Source: Autumnicola musiva (GTDB lineage Bacteria; Bacteroidota; Bacteroidia; Flavobacteriales; Flavobacteriaceae). Taken from it: a stretch of DNA of 64,000 nt. The notes beneath the pieces are model-generated. The model searched no databases and was not told the DNA's origin. It worked only from the letters and a program-made list of their open reading frames with translations. The DNA lies in contig NZ_JAVRHK010000001.1 of assembly GCF_031846585.1 (NCBI RefSeq), positions 124,001 through 188,000 of the forward strand. The letters are read 5' to 3'. This document shows, piece after piece, positions 9,983 through 17,717 of this stretch (position 1 is its first letter; every line of letters starts with the position of its first letter). Both the position numbers and the translations under genes were made by a program.

Positions 9983-10507
9983 TTATTTTTCAATTAATTT
10001 AATTTCAGATGCACCGGTATCATACAAAAACTTCGTTAGACCATCTACATCATGTCCCGCGGCATCTATTTCCATAAGGAACATATCATCTGTTGTCCTT
10101 ACATCGGGATTCTCAGCTTTCTTAAATGGCCATATTTTGCTTCTCATATAAAAGGTGATAACCATGAGGTGAGCTGCAAAGAATACCGTAAGTTCAAACA
10201 TAATTGGCACAAAAGCCGGCATATTTTGAAGAAAACTAAAACTTGGTTTACCACCAATATCCTGTGGCCAGTCCTGTATCATAAGTCCGTTCATCATTAC
10301 TACCGCAACGGTCAAACCAACTACTCCGTAAAGAAAGGAAGTGATTGCTAATCTTGTTGGAGCAAGCCCCATTACCTTATCAAGACCGTGCACCGGAAAG
10401 GGAGTATAAATCTCGCCAATGTGATAACGTGCTTCACGAACCTGCTTTACCGCCTGGAGAAGCAAGTCGTCATCATTGTAAATAGCGTGTATAACTTTTG
10501 ATGCCAT
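9983..10507 (-). CDS. actD: Alternative complex III subunit ActD (DUF3341)
   Basis: 174 residues with two central membrane helices (about 58-80 and 98-122) flanked by a soluble N-terminal domain. It matches the DUF3341 pattern (AIYNDDDLLLQAVKQVREARY, then IYTPFPVHGLDKVMGL). ActD is a structural subunit that packs beside ActC and carries no cofactor motif. One base separates it from actC. Confidence 0.93.
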   Translation of the reverse strand: MASKVIHAIYNDDDLLLQAVKQVREARYHIGEIYTPFPVHGLDKVMGLAPTRLAITSFLYGVVGLTVAVVMMNGLMIQDWPQDIGGKPSFSFLQNMPAFVPIMFELTVFFAAHLMVITFYMRSKIWPFKKAENPDVRTTDDMFLMEIDAAGHDVDGLTKFLYDTGASEIKLIEK

Positions 10508-10508
10508 C

Positions 10509-12338
10509 TTATTTATTTTTTAATTCGTTCGCCTGTGCCGCCCAGTTTTTACGTTTCTCTGCACCAGGGAAACCTTCAATAACTTCATAAAGCAATACAA
10601 AATCTTCATCTTTTAGGTTACTTACCTGTTCAAACCTGTAAATCCCAACCTGATGCAGGCGCTGTTCAAGTAATGGACCTACAGCGGTAAGTTTTTGCAG
10701 GTTGTCCTGTTTATGAGTGGCAGGATCGTAAGTACCAATTCTGGCCAGCATTTCGTCTATTCTATCTCTTGTCACTTCGGAAACTGTAAGTGCATCGGCA
10801 TTTACGGTATCTTCATGTTCATGTCCATCTCCATCTCCATCAGATGCAGTTTCATCGGAAGAAGTTACACGGTTATAGTTTTCAGCATTCTTTTCATCCC
10901 TGGAAGAATTTGCAGCAGGCTGAGGAGGATTTGGATCATAATGTTTAACATGATCTCCATGCTCGGCTCTTAGGCGCTTGTATTTTTCTCCAGAAGCTTT
11001 TAAAATAGATTTCACCTCTGCCTGCGCAATTACAGGAAATGAACGTGCATAAAGCAGGAACAAAACAAAGAAAAATCCAATGGTTCCTATAAATATACCA
11101 ATATCAACAAAGGTTGGGGAGAACATTGTCCATGCAGAAGGAAGGTAATCCCTGTGCAGCGAGGTAACGATAATTACGAAACGCTCAAACCACATTCCAA
11201 TGTTTACAATTATCGAAATAAAGAAGGAGAACATAATGCTTCTTCTTAATCGCGGGAACCACATAAACTGTGGAGAGAATACATTACAGGTCATCATAGA
11301 CCAATATGCCCACCAGTAGGGCCCCGTTGCCCTGTTAAGAAATGCATATTGCTCATATTCCACTCCTGAATACCACGCGATAACCAGTTCTGTAATGTAA
11401 GCTGTACCCACAATAGAACCAGTAATCATGATTACGATATTCATTAATTCTATATGCTGAACCGTAATATAATCTTCCAGATTAGAAACTTTTCTCATAA
11501 TGATAAGCAGTGTGTTTACCATTGCGAATCCGGAGAAAATTGCACCTGCAACAAAGTAGGGAGGGAAAATGGTGGTATGCCATCCCGGAATAACCGAGGT
11601 AGCAAAGTCAAAAGATACAATGGTATGTACTGAAAGTACCAGCGGAGTTGCCAGCCCGGCAAGAACCAGTGACACCTCTTCAAAACGCTGCCAGTCTTTT
11701 GCACGACCACTCCAACCGAAAGAAAGGATACTGTAAATTCGTTTGGTAAAAGGGGTAATAGCCCTGTCCCTGATCATTGCGAAATCCGGCAATAATCCTG
11801 TCCACCAGAAGACGAGGGATACTGAAAGATAAGTGGAAATCGCAAATACATCCCATAGCAGCGGAGAATTAAAGTTGGGCCACAAACTTCCAAACTGGTT
11901 TGGAATTGGCAACACCCAGTAAGCCAGCCATGGCCGTCCCATGTGAATAATAGGGAAGAGACCTGCCTGCATAACCGAGAAAATTGTCATCGCTTCTGCC
12001 GAACGGTTAATTGCCATTCTCCATTTCTGACGGAATAATAGCAGTACTGCTGAAATAAGGGTTCCTGCGTGCCCGATACCTACCCACCAAACAAAATTGG
12101 TGATATCCCAGGCCCATCCCACAGTTTTATTTAATCCCCATGTTCCTATACCTGTAGATACTGTATAAACAATACAACCTAATCCCCACATAAAGGCCAC
12201 AAGCGATATGGAAAAAACTATCCACCAGGATTTATTCGCCCTTCCCTCAACCGGGGCAGCCACGTCTATAGTAACGTCGTGGTAGGTTTTATCACCAGTA
12301 ACTAAAGGCTTTCTTATAGGTGCTTCGTAATGAGACAT
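10509..12338 (-). CDS. actC: Alternative complex III membrane subunit ActC (NrfD-like)
   Basis: 609 residues. About ten membrane helices (residues 38-435) form the NrfD/PsrC fold that holds the quinol site. The rest is an unusual C-terminal extension of about 170 residues: a polar, acidic linker with a His/Glu/Asp tract, then a helical domain (about 545-605) resembling helix-hairpin-helix modules (KLTAVGPLLEQRLHQVGIYR). Its role is unknown to me; it might anchor or stabilise the complex on the cytoplasmic side. Confidence 0.94.
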   Translation of the reverse strand: MSHYEAPIRKPLVTGDKTYHDVTIDVAAPVEGRANKSWWIVFSISLVAFMWGLGCIVYTVSTGIGTWGLNKTVGWAWDITNFVWWVGIGHAGTLISAVLLLFRQKWRMAINRSAEAMTIFSVMQAGLFPIIHMGRPWLAYWVLPIPNQFGSLWPNFNSPLLWDVFAISTYLSVSLVFWWTGLLPDFAMIRDRAITPFTKRIYSILSFGWSGRAKDWQRFEEVSLVLAGLATPLVLSVHTIVSFDFATSVIPGWHTTIFPPYFVAGAIFSGFAMVNTLLIIMRKVSNLEDYITVQHIELMNIVIMITGSIVGTAYITELVIAWYSGVEYEQYAFLNRATGPYWWAYWSMMTCNVFSPQFMWFPRLRRSIMFSFFISIIVNIGMWFERFVIIVTSLHRDYLPSAWTMFSPTFVDIGIFIGTIGFFFVLFLLYARSFPVIAQAEVKSILKASGEKYKRLRAEHGDHVKHYDPNPPQPAANSSRDEKNAENYNRVTSSDETASDGDGDGHEHEDTVNADALTVSEVTRDRIDEMLARIGTYDPATHKQDNLQKLTAVGPLLEQRLHQVGIYRFEQVSNLKDEDFVLLYEVIEGFPGAEKRKNWAAQANELKNK

Positions 12339-12372
12339 ATCCTTTTAAAATTGATTCTTTATTAATGTTTTA

Positions 12373-15300
12373 TTAAGCGTCAGCAGTGTTTCTAACTTTG
12401 GTTTGATACATTACATTCGGCTTAGTACCAAGATATTCTAACATGTGGTACATTCTATCGTCTGTACTTTTCTCATAAATTAAGGTAGAGTCGTCATTAA
12501 CGTCTCCAAAAACAATAGCACCCTTATCGCAGGCCAAAGAACAGGCAGTCTGGAATTCTCCATCCTCCACAGGCCTACCATCACGTTTGGCATCGAGAAT
12601 AGTTTTTTGGGTTCTCTGGATACACATAGAGCATTTTTCCATAACCCCTCTGGAGCGTACAGTCACATCAGGATTTAAAACCATACGTCCAAGATCGTTG
12701 TTCATATGATAATCGAACTCCTCGTTTTTGTTATACAGGAACCAGTTGAACCTACGTACTTTATAAGGACAGTTATTCGCACAATATCTTGTACCCACAC
12801 AACGGTTATAGACCATCTGATTTTGTCCCTGACGCCCATGTACGGTTGCCGCTACAGGACATACAGTTTCACAAGGGGCGTGATTACAATGCTGGCACAT
12901 AACTGGCTGAAAAATCACCTGCGGATTATCTGCAGGTTGCTCAAGTTCAGCAAAAGTAGAAAGTGAGCTGCCAAGGCCAGACATATTTTCTTTGGTTTCT
13001 ATATCAGATCCAAAGCCTTCATCTTCAGAAGCGTAATATCTATCAATACGCAGCCAATGCATATCCCTGGATTTTCTCACTTCTTCCTTCCCTACAACCG
13101 GCACATTGTTTTCTGCGTGACATGCTATCACACATGCCCCACAACCGGTACAGGCATTGAGATCTATAGACATATTGAAATGATGCCCTATACTGCGGTC
13201 AAAGCTCTCCCACATATCCACTTCCGGAGCCGTAACCGGAGTCTCCTGGTGATTAAGGGAAACTTCAGGTACAGGGTTCCAAAAATGGGAATCCTTGGTA
13301 TTGAAGATTTCAAGGGTGGTTTCTTTAACAATATCCCCCCTACCCATCAAAGTATTATGGAGCTGAATACATGCAAATTCATGTATACCTTCAGCCTTTT
13401 CCAAAGTAATGTTTTGGAAAGATTTAAAATTTTTATAAAGTGGGTAAGCATTCACACCCACCTGCATTTCTTCCTGAATTGCCTCAGTTTTACCATATCC
13501 CAAAGCCAGCGAAACAGCACCTTTAGCCTGTCCCGGCTGAATTATAACCGGCACATTTTTAACCAAAGTATCCCCCAGCCTAATGTTCACATAACTACCA
13601 TTTAACCCCCCATTGGCCACATGGTAATTTTCAAGTTCCATTTCTTCGGCATCTGCCCTGGAAATTTTTAAGTAATTATCCCATGAAGCTCTTGTAAGAG
13701 GATCAGGCATCTCCTGTAACCAGGGATTATTAGCCTGCTGCCCGTCACCCATGGCAACCGAAGTATAAAGCTCCAGCTCCATTCCATTATTTTCAGAAGA
13801 CTGGGAAAGATTTCTTGCGGCGGCTACATCGTTATTTATGCCCGCGCCACCTTCCGCAGATGTTTCTCCCGTAATTGCATTGTCAACACCATTTTCTACC
13901 TGAAAAGCTCCGTCATGCAAAGCTTTTGACCATGCTTCTTCACCACCAAGCATCCCGGACCACATTTGCCTGAGGTATTCATAATAAGTTTGATTATTAT
14001 CACTCCATCTAAGCAACACATCCTGAATTTGCCTTGTATCAAACAACGGCCGGATGGTTGGCTGCATCAAAGTAAATTGCCTTCCGGTAAACTGAACGTC
14101 TCTCCAGCTTTCAAGATAATGTGGCGTAGCGCCAATAAATTCACATAATTTAGCCGTTTCATCTTCTTTGGAAGAAAATGCCACCCGCAGGTCTACTTTT
14201 TTCAGGCCTTCCACAAATTGATCTGCATTAGGCAGGCTGTAAACAGGATTTACACCAGCAATAAGAACAGCACCAATCTGGCCGGCATTCATATCTTCCA
14301 CCAACTGCATTACCTGCGCAGCATTACCCTGACGAAGCAATCTTGGATTCTCCACATCTACAACTTCACTGGCAAGGCGCTCATTTATTGCAAGCGCCAG
14401 AGCCTGTGCGTCATCATCAGGAATACCGGTAATTACAACACCTCCGTTCCCTGATCTTCTAAGTTGTGCCGCAGCTTTAACAACAGCATCATCAAGTTTA
14501 GAAGGAAGTTCACTTGTAGAACCGCCCCCAACAATGTAACCATAAAGTGCAGCTAAAACTGCTTTTTGCTGAGATGGTGTTACAGGAATACGTTTATCTG
14601 CATTAGAACCCGAAAGACTCATATTTGATTCAAACTGTACATGCCTGGACATTCTTCCTTCTTCTTTAGGGATACGTCCCAGAGCATATTGTGAATCATA
14701 ACCACCTCCCTGCCAGTCACCAAGGAAATCTGCACCAACAGAAACAATAGTTTCAGCTTTGGAAAAATCGTAAGAAGGAAGAGCCCTTCTGCCGTATCTT
14801 GCCTGAAAAGCGTTTAATGCCGAATCCTCAGAAACGGTATCATAAACCACATGCCTGACATTTCCATATTTCTGCGAAAATTCATTTATAAGCCTGGAAG
14901 TGGAAGGACTGGCATAGGTAGGAGTAATTAAAGCAATCTCTCCATCTACATTATCCAGCCGGCCTCTTACAGCACGATCAAATTCTTCCCAGGAAATATT
15001 TTGTCCGTTAGCTTTTGGACGCTTAAGCCTTTTACTATCATATAAAGATAATACCGATGCCTGCACTCTCGCATTTGCCCCGGTATTCCCCATCGTATTA
15101 ACCTCAATTTTAATTGGCCTCCCCTCGCGGGTTTTCACCAACACACTGGAAAAATCAAACCCATCAGCCATAGTAGTGGCATAATAATTTGATTTTCCGG
15201 GAACAATTCGCTCCGGCTGCACCACATAAGGTATAGAGGTAACCACCGGCCCCTCACATGAAGCCAGAGTGGCCGCAGCTGTACTAAATCCAACATATTT

Positions 15301-15468
15301 AAGAAAGTCTCTCCTTGAAGTTTTTGAATTCTCAAGAGAATTTTTGTTCCCCAGAAACTCATCAACCGGTATTTCCTCAACAAATTCTTTCTGTTGGAGT
15401 GCCTCAACAATAGAACTATCTTCCTTTAGCTCTTCAACACTTGTCCAGTATTTTTTGTTTGATGACAT
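12373..15468 (-). CDS. actB: Alternative complex III iron-sulfur subunit ActB (molybdopterin-oxidoreductase fold)
   Basis: 1031 residues, fusing a molybdopterin-oxidoreductase-like domain to a ferredoxin domain, as in other ActB proteins. A twin-arginine-type sequence SRRDFLK lies near residue 52, before a short hydrophobic stretch ending in Cys. The C-terminal part (about 745-1000) has four cluster motifs: CTGCGACVIAC, CQHCNHAPCETVC, CVGTRYCANNCP and CSMC...CSLAC. In known complexes the N-terminal fold binds no molybdenum. It transfers electrons from the quinol-oxidising membrane subunits toward ActA. Confidence 0.95.
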   Translation of the reverse strand: MSSNKKYWTSVEELKEDSSIVEALQQKEFVEEIPVDEFLGNKNSLENSKTSRRDFLKYVGFSTAAATLASCEGPVVTSIPYVVQPERIVPGKSNYYATTMADGFDFSSVLVKTREGRPIKIEVNTMGNTGANARVQASVLSLYDSKRLKRPKANGQNISWEEFDRAVRGRLDNVDGEIALITPTYASPSTSRLINEFSQKYGNVRHVVYDTVSEDSALNAFQARYGRRALPSYDFSKAETIVSVGADFLGDWQGGGYDSQYALGRIPKEEGRMSRHVQFESNMSLSGSNADKRIPVTPSQQKAVLAALYGYIVGGGSTSELPSKLDDAVVKAAAQLRRSGNGGVVITGIPDDDAQALALAINERLASEVVDVENPRLLRQGNAAQVMQLVEDMNAGQIGAVLIAGVNPVYSLPNADQFVEGLKKVDLRVAFSSKEDETAKLCEFIGATPHYLESWRDVQFTGRQFTLMQPTIRPLFDTRQIQDVLLRWSDNNQTYYEYLRQMWSGMLGGEEAWSKALHDGAFQVENGVDNAITGETSAEGGAGINNDVAAARNLSQSSENNGMELELYTSVAMGDGQQANNPWLQEMPDPLTRASWDNYLKISRADAEEMELENYHVANGGLNGSYVNIRLGDTLVKNVPVIIQPGQAKGAVSLALGYGKTEAIQEEMQVGVNAYPLYKNFKSFQNITLEKAEGIHEFACIQLHNTLMGRGDIVKETTLEIFNTKDSHFWNPVPEVSLNHQETPVTAPEVDMWESFDRSIGHHFNMSIDLNACTGCGACVIACHAENNVPVVGKEEVRKSRDMHWLRIDRYYASEDEGFGSDIETKENMSGLGSSLSTFAELEQPADNPQVIFQPVMCQHCNHAPCETVCPVAATVHGRQGQNQMVYNRCVGTRYCANNCPYKVRRFNWFLYNKNEEFDYHMNNDLGRMVLNPDVTVRSRGVMEKCSMCIQRTQKTILDAKRDGRPVEDGEFQTACSLACDKGAIVFGDVNDDSTLIYEKSTDDRMYHMLEYLGTKPNVMYQTKVRNTADA

Positions 15469-15525
15469 ATATTTCTAAATATTAACTTCTTGATTAAGCC
15501 TGCCGTTTAGCAGGAAAATAATTTT

Positions 15526-16905
15526 TTAGTAGTGGCATTTACCACATTCTATACCACCCATCTGGGCAGCAGTTACTTCTTCTACACCATATTTCCTGGC
15601 CAGCTCTTCATGAATCTTGTCATAATACTGATTCCCTTCCATTCTGACTTCGGTTTCACGGTGACAATTAACACACCAACCCATAGTAAGAGGAGCATTT
15701 TGGTACATCACCTCCATTTCCTGCACAGGACCATGACAGGTTTGACATTGCGTCCCCTGAACAGAAACGTGCTGCGAGTGATTGAAATATGCAAAATCCG
15801 GAAGGTTATGCAAACGAATCCATTTTACCGGCTTCGCTTCCCCAGAATATGTTCTTGAACCGGGTTCCCAACCGGTAGCAGCATAGAGTTTAGCAATTTC
15901 TTTATCATAAAATTGCTTTGAGAATTCTTCAGTAGCAGTTTCAGGGGCTACTTCAGAAATTGATTTATGACAGTTCATACAAACATTCAGAGAAGGAATT
16001 CCTGAAGTTTTAGAAGTCCTTGCCGAAGAATGACAGTATCTACATTCTATTTCGTTATCCCCGGCGTGAATCCTGTGAGAGAAATGAATAGGCTGAATAG
16101 GCTTGTAACCCTGATCAACCCCTACCTGCATCAAATAACCGTATCCAAAATAGGCTACCGTAAGCAACACAAAAACAGCTACTACAACCAGCAGAAATTC
16201 ATTTTCAACAAAAGCCTTATGAATAGGTTTTCTTTTTGGTTTCTCCGGAAGCACCACCCCGCTAGCTTCTGCAAAATTTCTAAGCGTTTTGTTTACCAGG
16301 AACAATACCGCCAAAAGCATTAGCAGCACAAATGCAAGAATCCCTAGGATAATATCCATGGAAACCCCCTGTCCTCCACCGGAAGCACCTGCTTCCCCGC
16401 CAGCCTGTTGCCCTGCTGCAGGCTCAGGTTTAGGCTGCTCTACATAAGCAAGAATATCGTTAATTTGGGTTTCGGTTAACTGCGGAAAAGGAGGCATTAC
16501 TGTCTCATTGTATTCCTCAAAAATAGCAACCGCTTCTTCATCTCCCGAAGCTATAAGGTTCCCGCTATTATTTATCCACCTATAAAGCCAGTCCATATCG
16601 TGACGACTTGTCACGCCATTTAAAGCAGGACCTATAGATTCTGAATATGGCTTATGACAGGCAGCACAAAGGGAATTAAACAATGATTTTCCACTGGCCG
16701 CATCACCCAAACCGGTTGCAGCTCCCGAGTCTTCAGATTCTCCGCCCTCAGACGGAGCCTGTTCCTGCCCCTGTTCAGCAGCATCCTGCTGAGCCGAAGC
16801 ATCTGCCTGGTCCTGAGCTATCCCAATAACTGTAAACGAGAGAAAAAATGCTACCCCTAAAAGCAGTATTCGTGAAGTTGAATGGCGGTATTTCACCTTT
16901 TTCAT
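15526..16905 (-). CDS. actA: Alternative complex III multiheme cytochrome ActA with fused N-terminal monoheme domain
   Basis: 459 residues with six CxxCH heme c motifs. The first, CAACH, sits in an N-terminal class I cytochrome domain (about 70-155) behind a cleaved signal and a Gln/Glu/Ala-rich linker. Then come two membrane segments (about 180-205 and 235-260) and the pentaheme part (CRYCH, CMNCH, CQTCH, CVNCH, CGKCH). ActA of model complexes has only the pentaheme part, so this form adds a tethered cytochrome. It is the first gene of the operon. Confidence 0.94.
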   Translation of the reverse strand: MKKVKYRHSTSRILLLGVAFFLSFTVIGIAQDQADASAQQDAAEQGQEQAPSEGGESEDSGAATGLGDAASGKSLFNSLCAACHKPYSESIGPALNGVTSRHDMDWLYRWINNSGNLIASGDEEAVAIFEEYNETVMPPFPQLTETQINDILAYVEQPKPEPAAGQQAGGEAGASGGGQGVSMDIILGILAFVLLMLLAVLFLVNKTLRNFAEASGVVLPEKPKRKPIHKAFVENEFLLVVVAVFVLLTVAYFGYGYLMQVGVDQGYKPIQPIHFSHRIHAGDNEIECRYCHSSARTSKTSGIPSLNVCMNCHKSISEVAPETATEEFSKQFYDKEIAKLYAATGWEPGSRTYSGEAKPVKWIRLHNLPDFAYFNHSQHVSVQGTQCQTCHGPVQEMEVMYQNAPLTMGWCVNCHRETEVRMEGNQYYDKIHEELARKYGVEEVTAAQMGGIECGKCHY

Positions 16906-16997
16906 ATTATAAGTTGAATTAACGTCTAAACTTTGGTACGGTTTTTATACATAACTACTGCATTAAAAAACGCCTTTCGCACCCCTAAATTCGTCGA

Positions 16998-17005
16998 CAA
17001 AAGTA
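16998..17005 (-). promoter_or_regulatory. Candidate -7 box for the act-cox operon
   Basis: It reads TACTTTTG on the minus strand, matching TAnnTTTG, about 93 bases upstream of actA. No TTG is present at the usual distance, so only half of the consensus is met. Confidence 0.4.
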
Positions 17006-17102
17006 ATATATAAAGTCCATTTTAGGAATGTTACAATAGTGTTAATCGATAATTTATAACAGTTCTAAATAATAATTATGAACACTTTTATGTTTTTAAT
17101 TT

Positions 17103-17110
17103 TACATTTG
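17103..17110 (+). promoter_or_regulatory. Candidate -7 box for the SPOR protein gene
   Basis: A perfect TACATTTG, 17 bases before the start codon of the SPOR gene. That predicts a leader of only about ten bases, which is common in Bacteroidota. A clear -33 TTG is missing. Confidence 0.45.
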
Positions 17111-17127
17111 TTTTAAATCCCGTAAAT

Positions 17128-17517
17128 ATGAGAATCTTAGCTCCTAAAAAAATAATATTAGCCGGTTTGTTGGCAACATTTTCTTTTATGAATTTATCAG
17201 CCCAGGAAGGAAATTACAATGTAAACCAGGATGAAAAAATATCTAAACTTCTTGAAATAAAAACTGGTATGTCCCGCGAAAGTAAAATTGGGGACCGATA
17301 TAAAATCCAATTGTTCTATGGCGACAATAATGAAGCAAGCGAAGTCTATAAAAAGTACAGCAGTGAGTTTGATTATCCGGCTATTATCGATTACGAAACT
17401 CCTAATTATAAAGTTTACGTAGGAAATTTCCGAAATAGGTTGGAAGCAGACCGGGCACTACTAAAAATTAAAGAAGCCTTTCCGGGAGCTTTTATTCCGA
17501 AGCCTAAAAGAAGGTAA
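17128..17517 (+). CDS. Exported SPOR-domain protein
   Basis: 129 residues. A signal peptide (residues 1-25, ending LSAQ) precedes a short spacer and a SPOR-like repeat (about 57-125) with the expected pattern: YKIQLFYGDNNEASEVYKKY, then YKVYVGNFRNRLEADRAL and a final LK..FPGAFI. SPOR domains bind denuded peptidoglycan at the division site. The protein is probably periplasmic or outer-membrane associated. It is transcribed divergently from actA. Confidence 0.88.
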   Translation: MRILAPKKIILAGLLATFSFMNLSAQEGNYNVNQDEKISKLLEIKTGMSRESKIGDRYKIQLFYGDNNEASEVYKKYSSEFDYPAIIDYETPNYKVYVGNFRNRLEADRALLKIKEAFPGAFIPKPKRR

Positions 17518-17662
17518 TTGCAAGATGAAGCATAAAAGTAAATGGACAGTGGAGAATGGATAAATGAAAACTATGTTGTTAAACATATAAAGGCAGAGAA
17601 ATTCCACATTTATCGGCAAGAGAAAATCAACAGCCTTATTGATCCTTGGTAGGATATTAAAC

Positions 17663-17697
17663 AAAAAAAGCCGCTCTCCTAATGAGAACGGCTTTTA
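17663..17697 (-). terminator. Terminator of the rimP-nusA-infB operon
   Basis: A 13-base stem (AAAAGCCGTTCTC on the minus strand, one G-T wobble) with a 5-base loop, followed by seven T. It lies 21 bases after the infB stop. The mirror orientation would also work weakly for the convergent SPOR gene. Confidence 0.9.
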
Positions 17698-17717
17698 TAT
17701 TTGATAAAACTGAACTT

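Noticed and set aside
12373..15468. Active molybdenum oxidoreductase
   Set aside because: The gene lies in an act operon, and ActB proteins keep the fold but not the cofactor.
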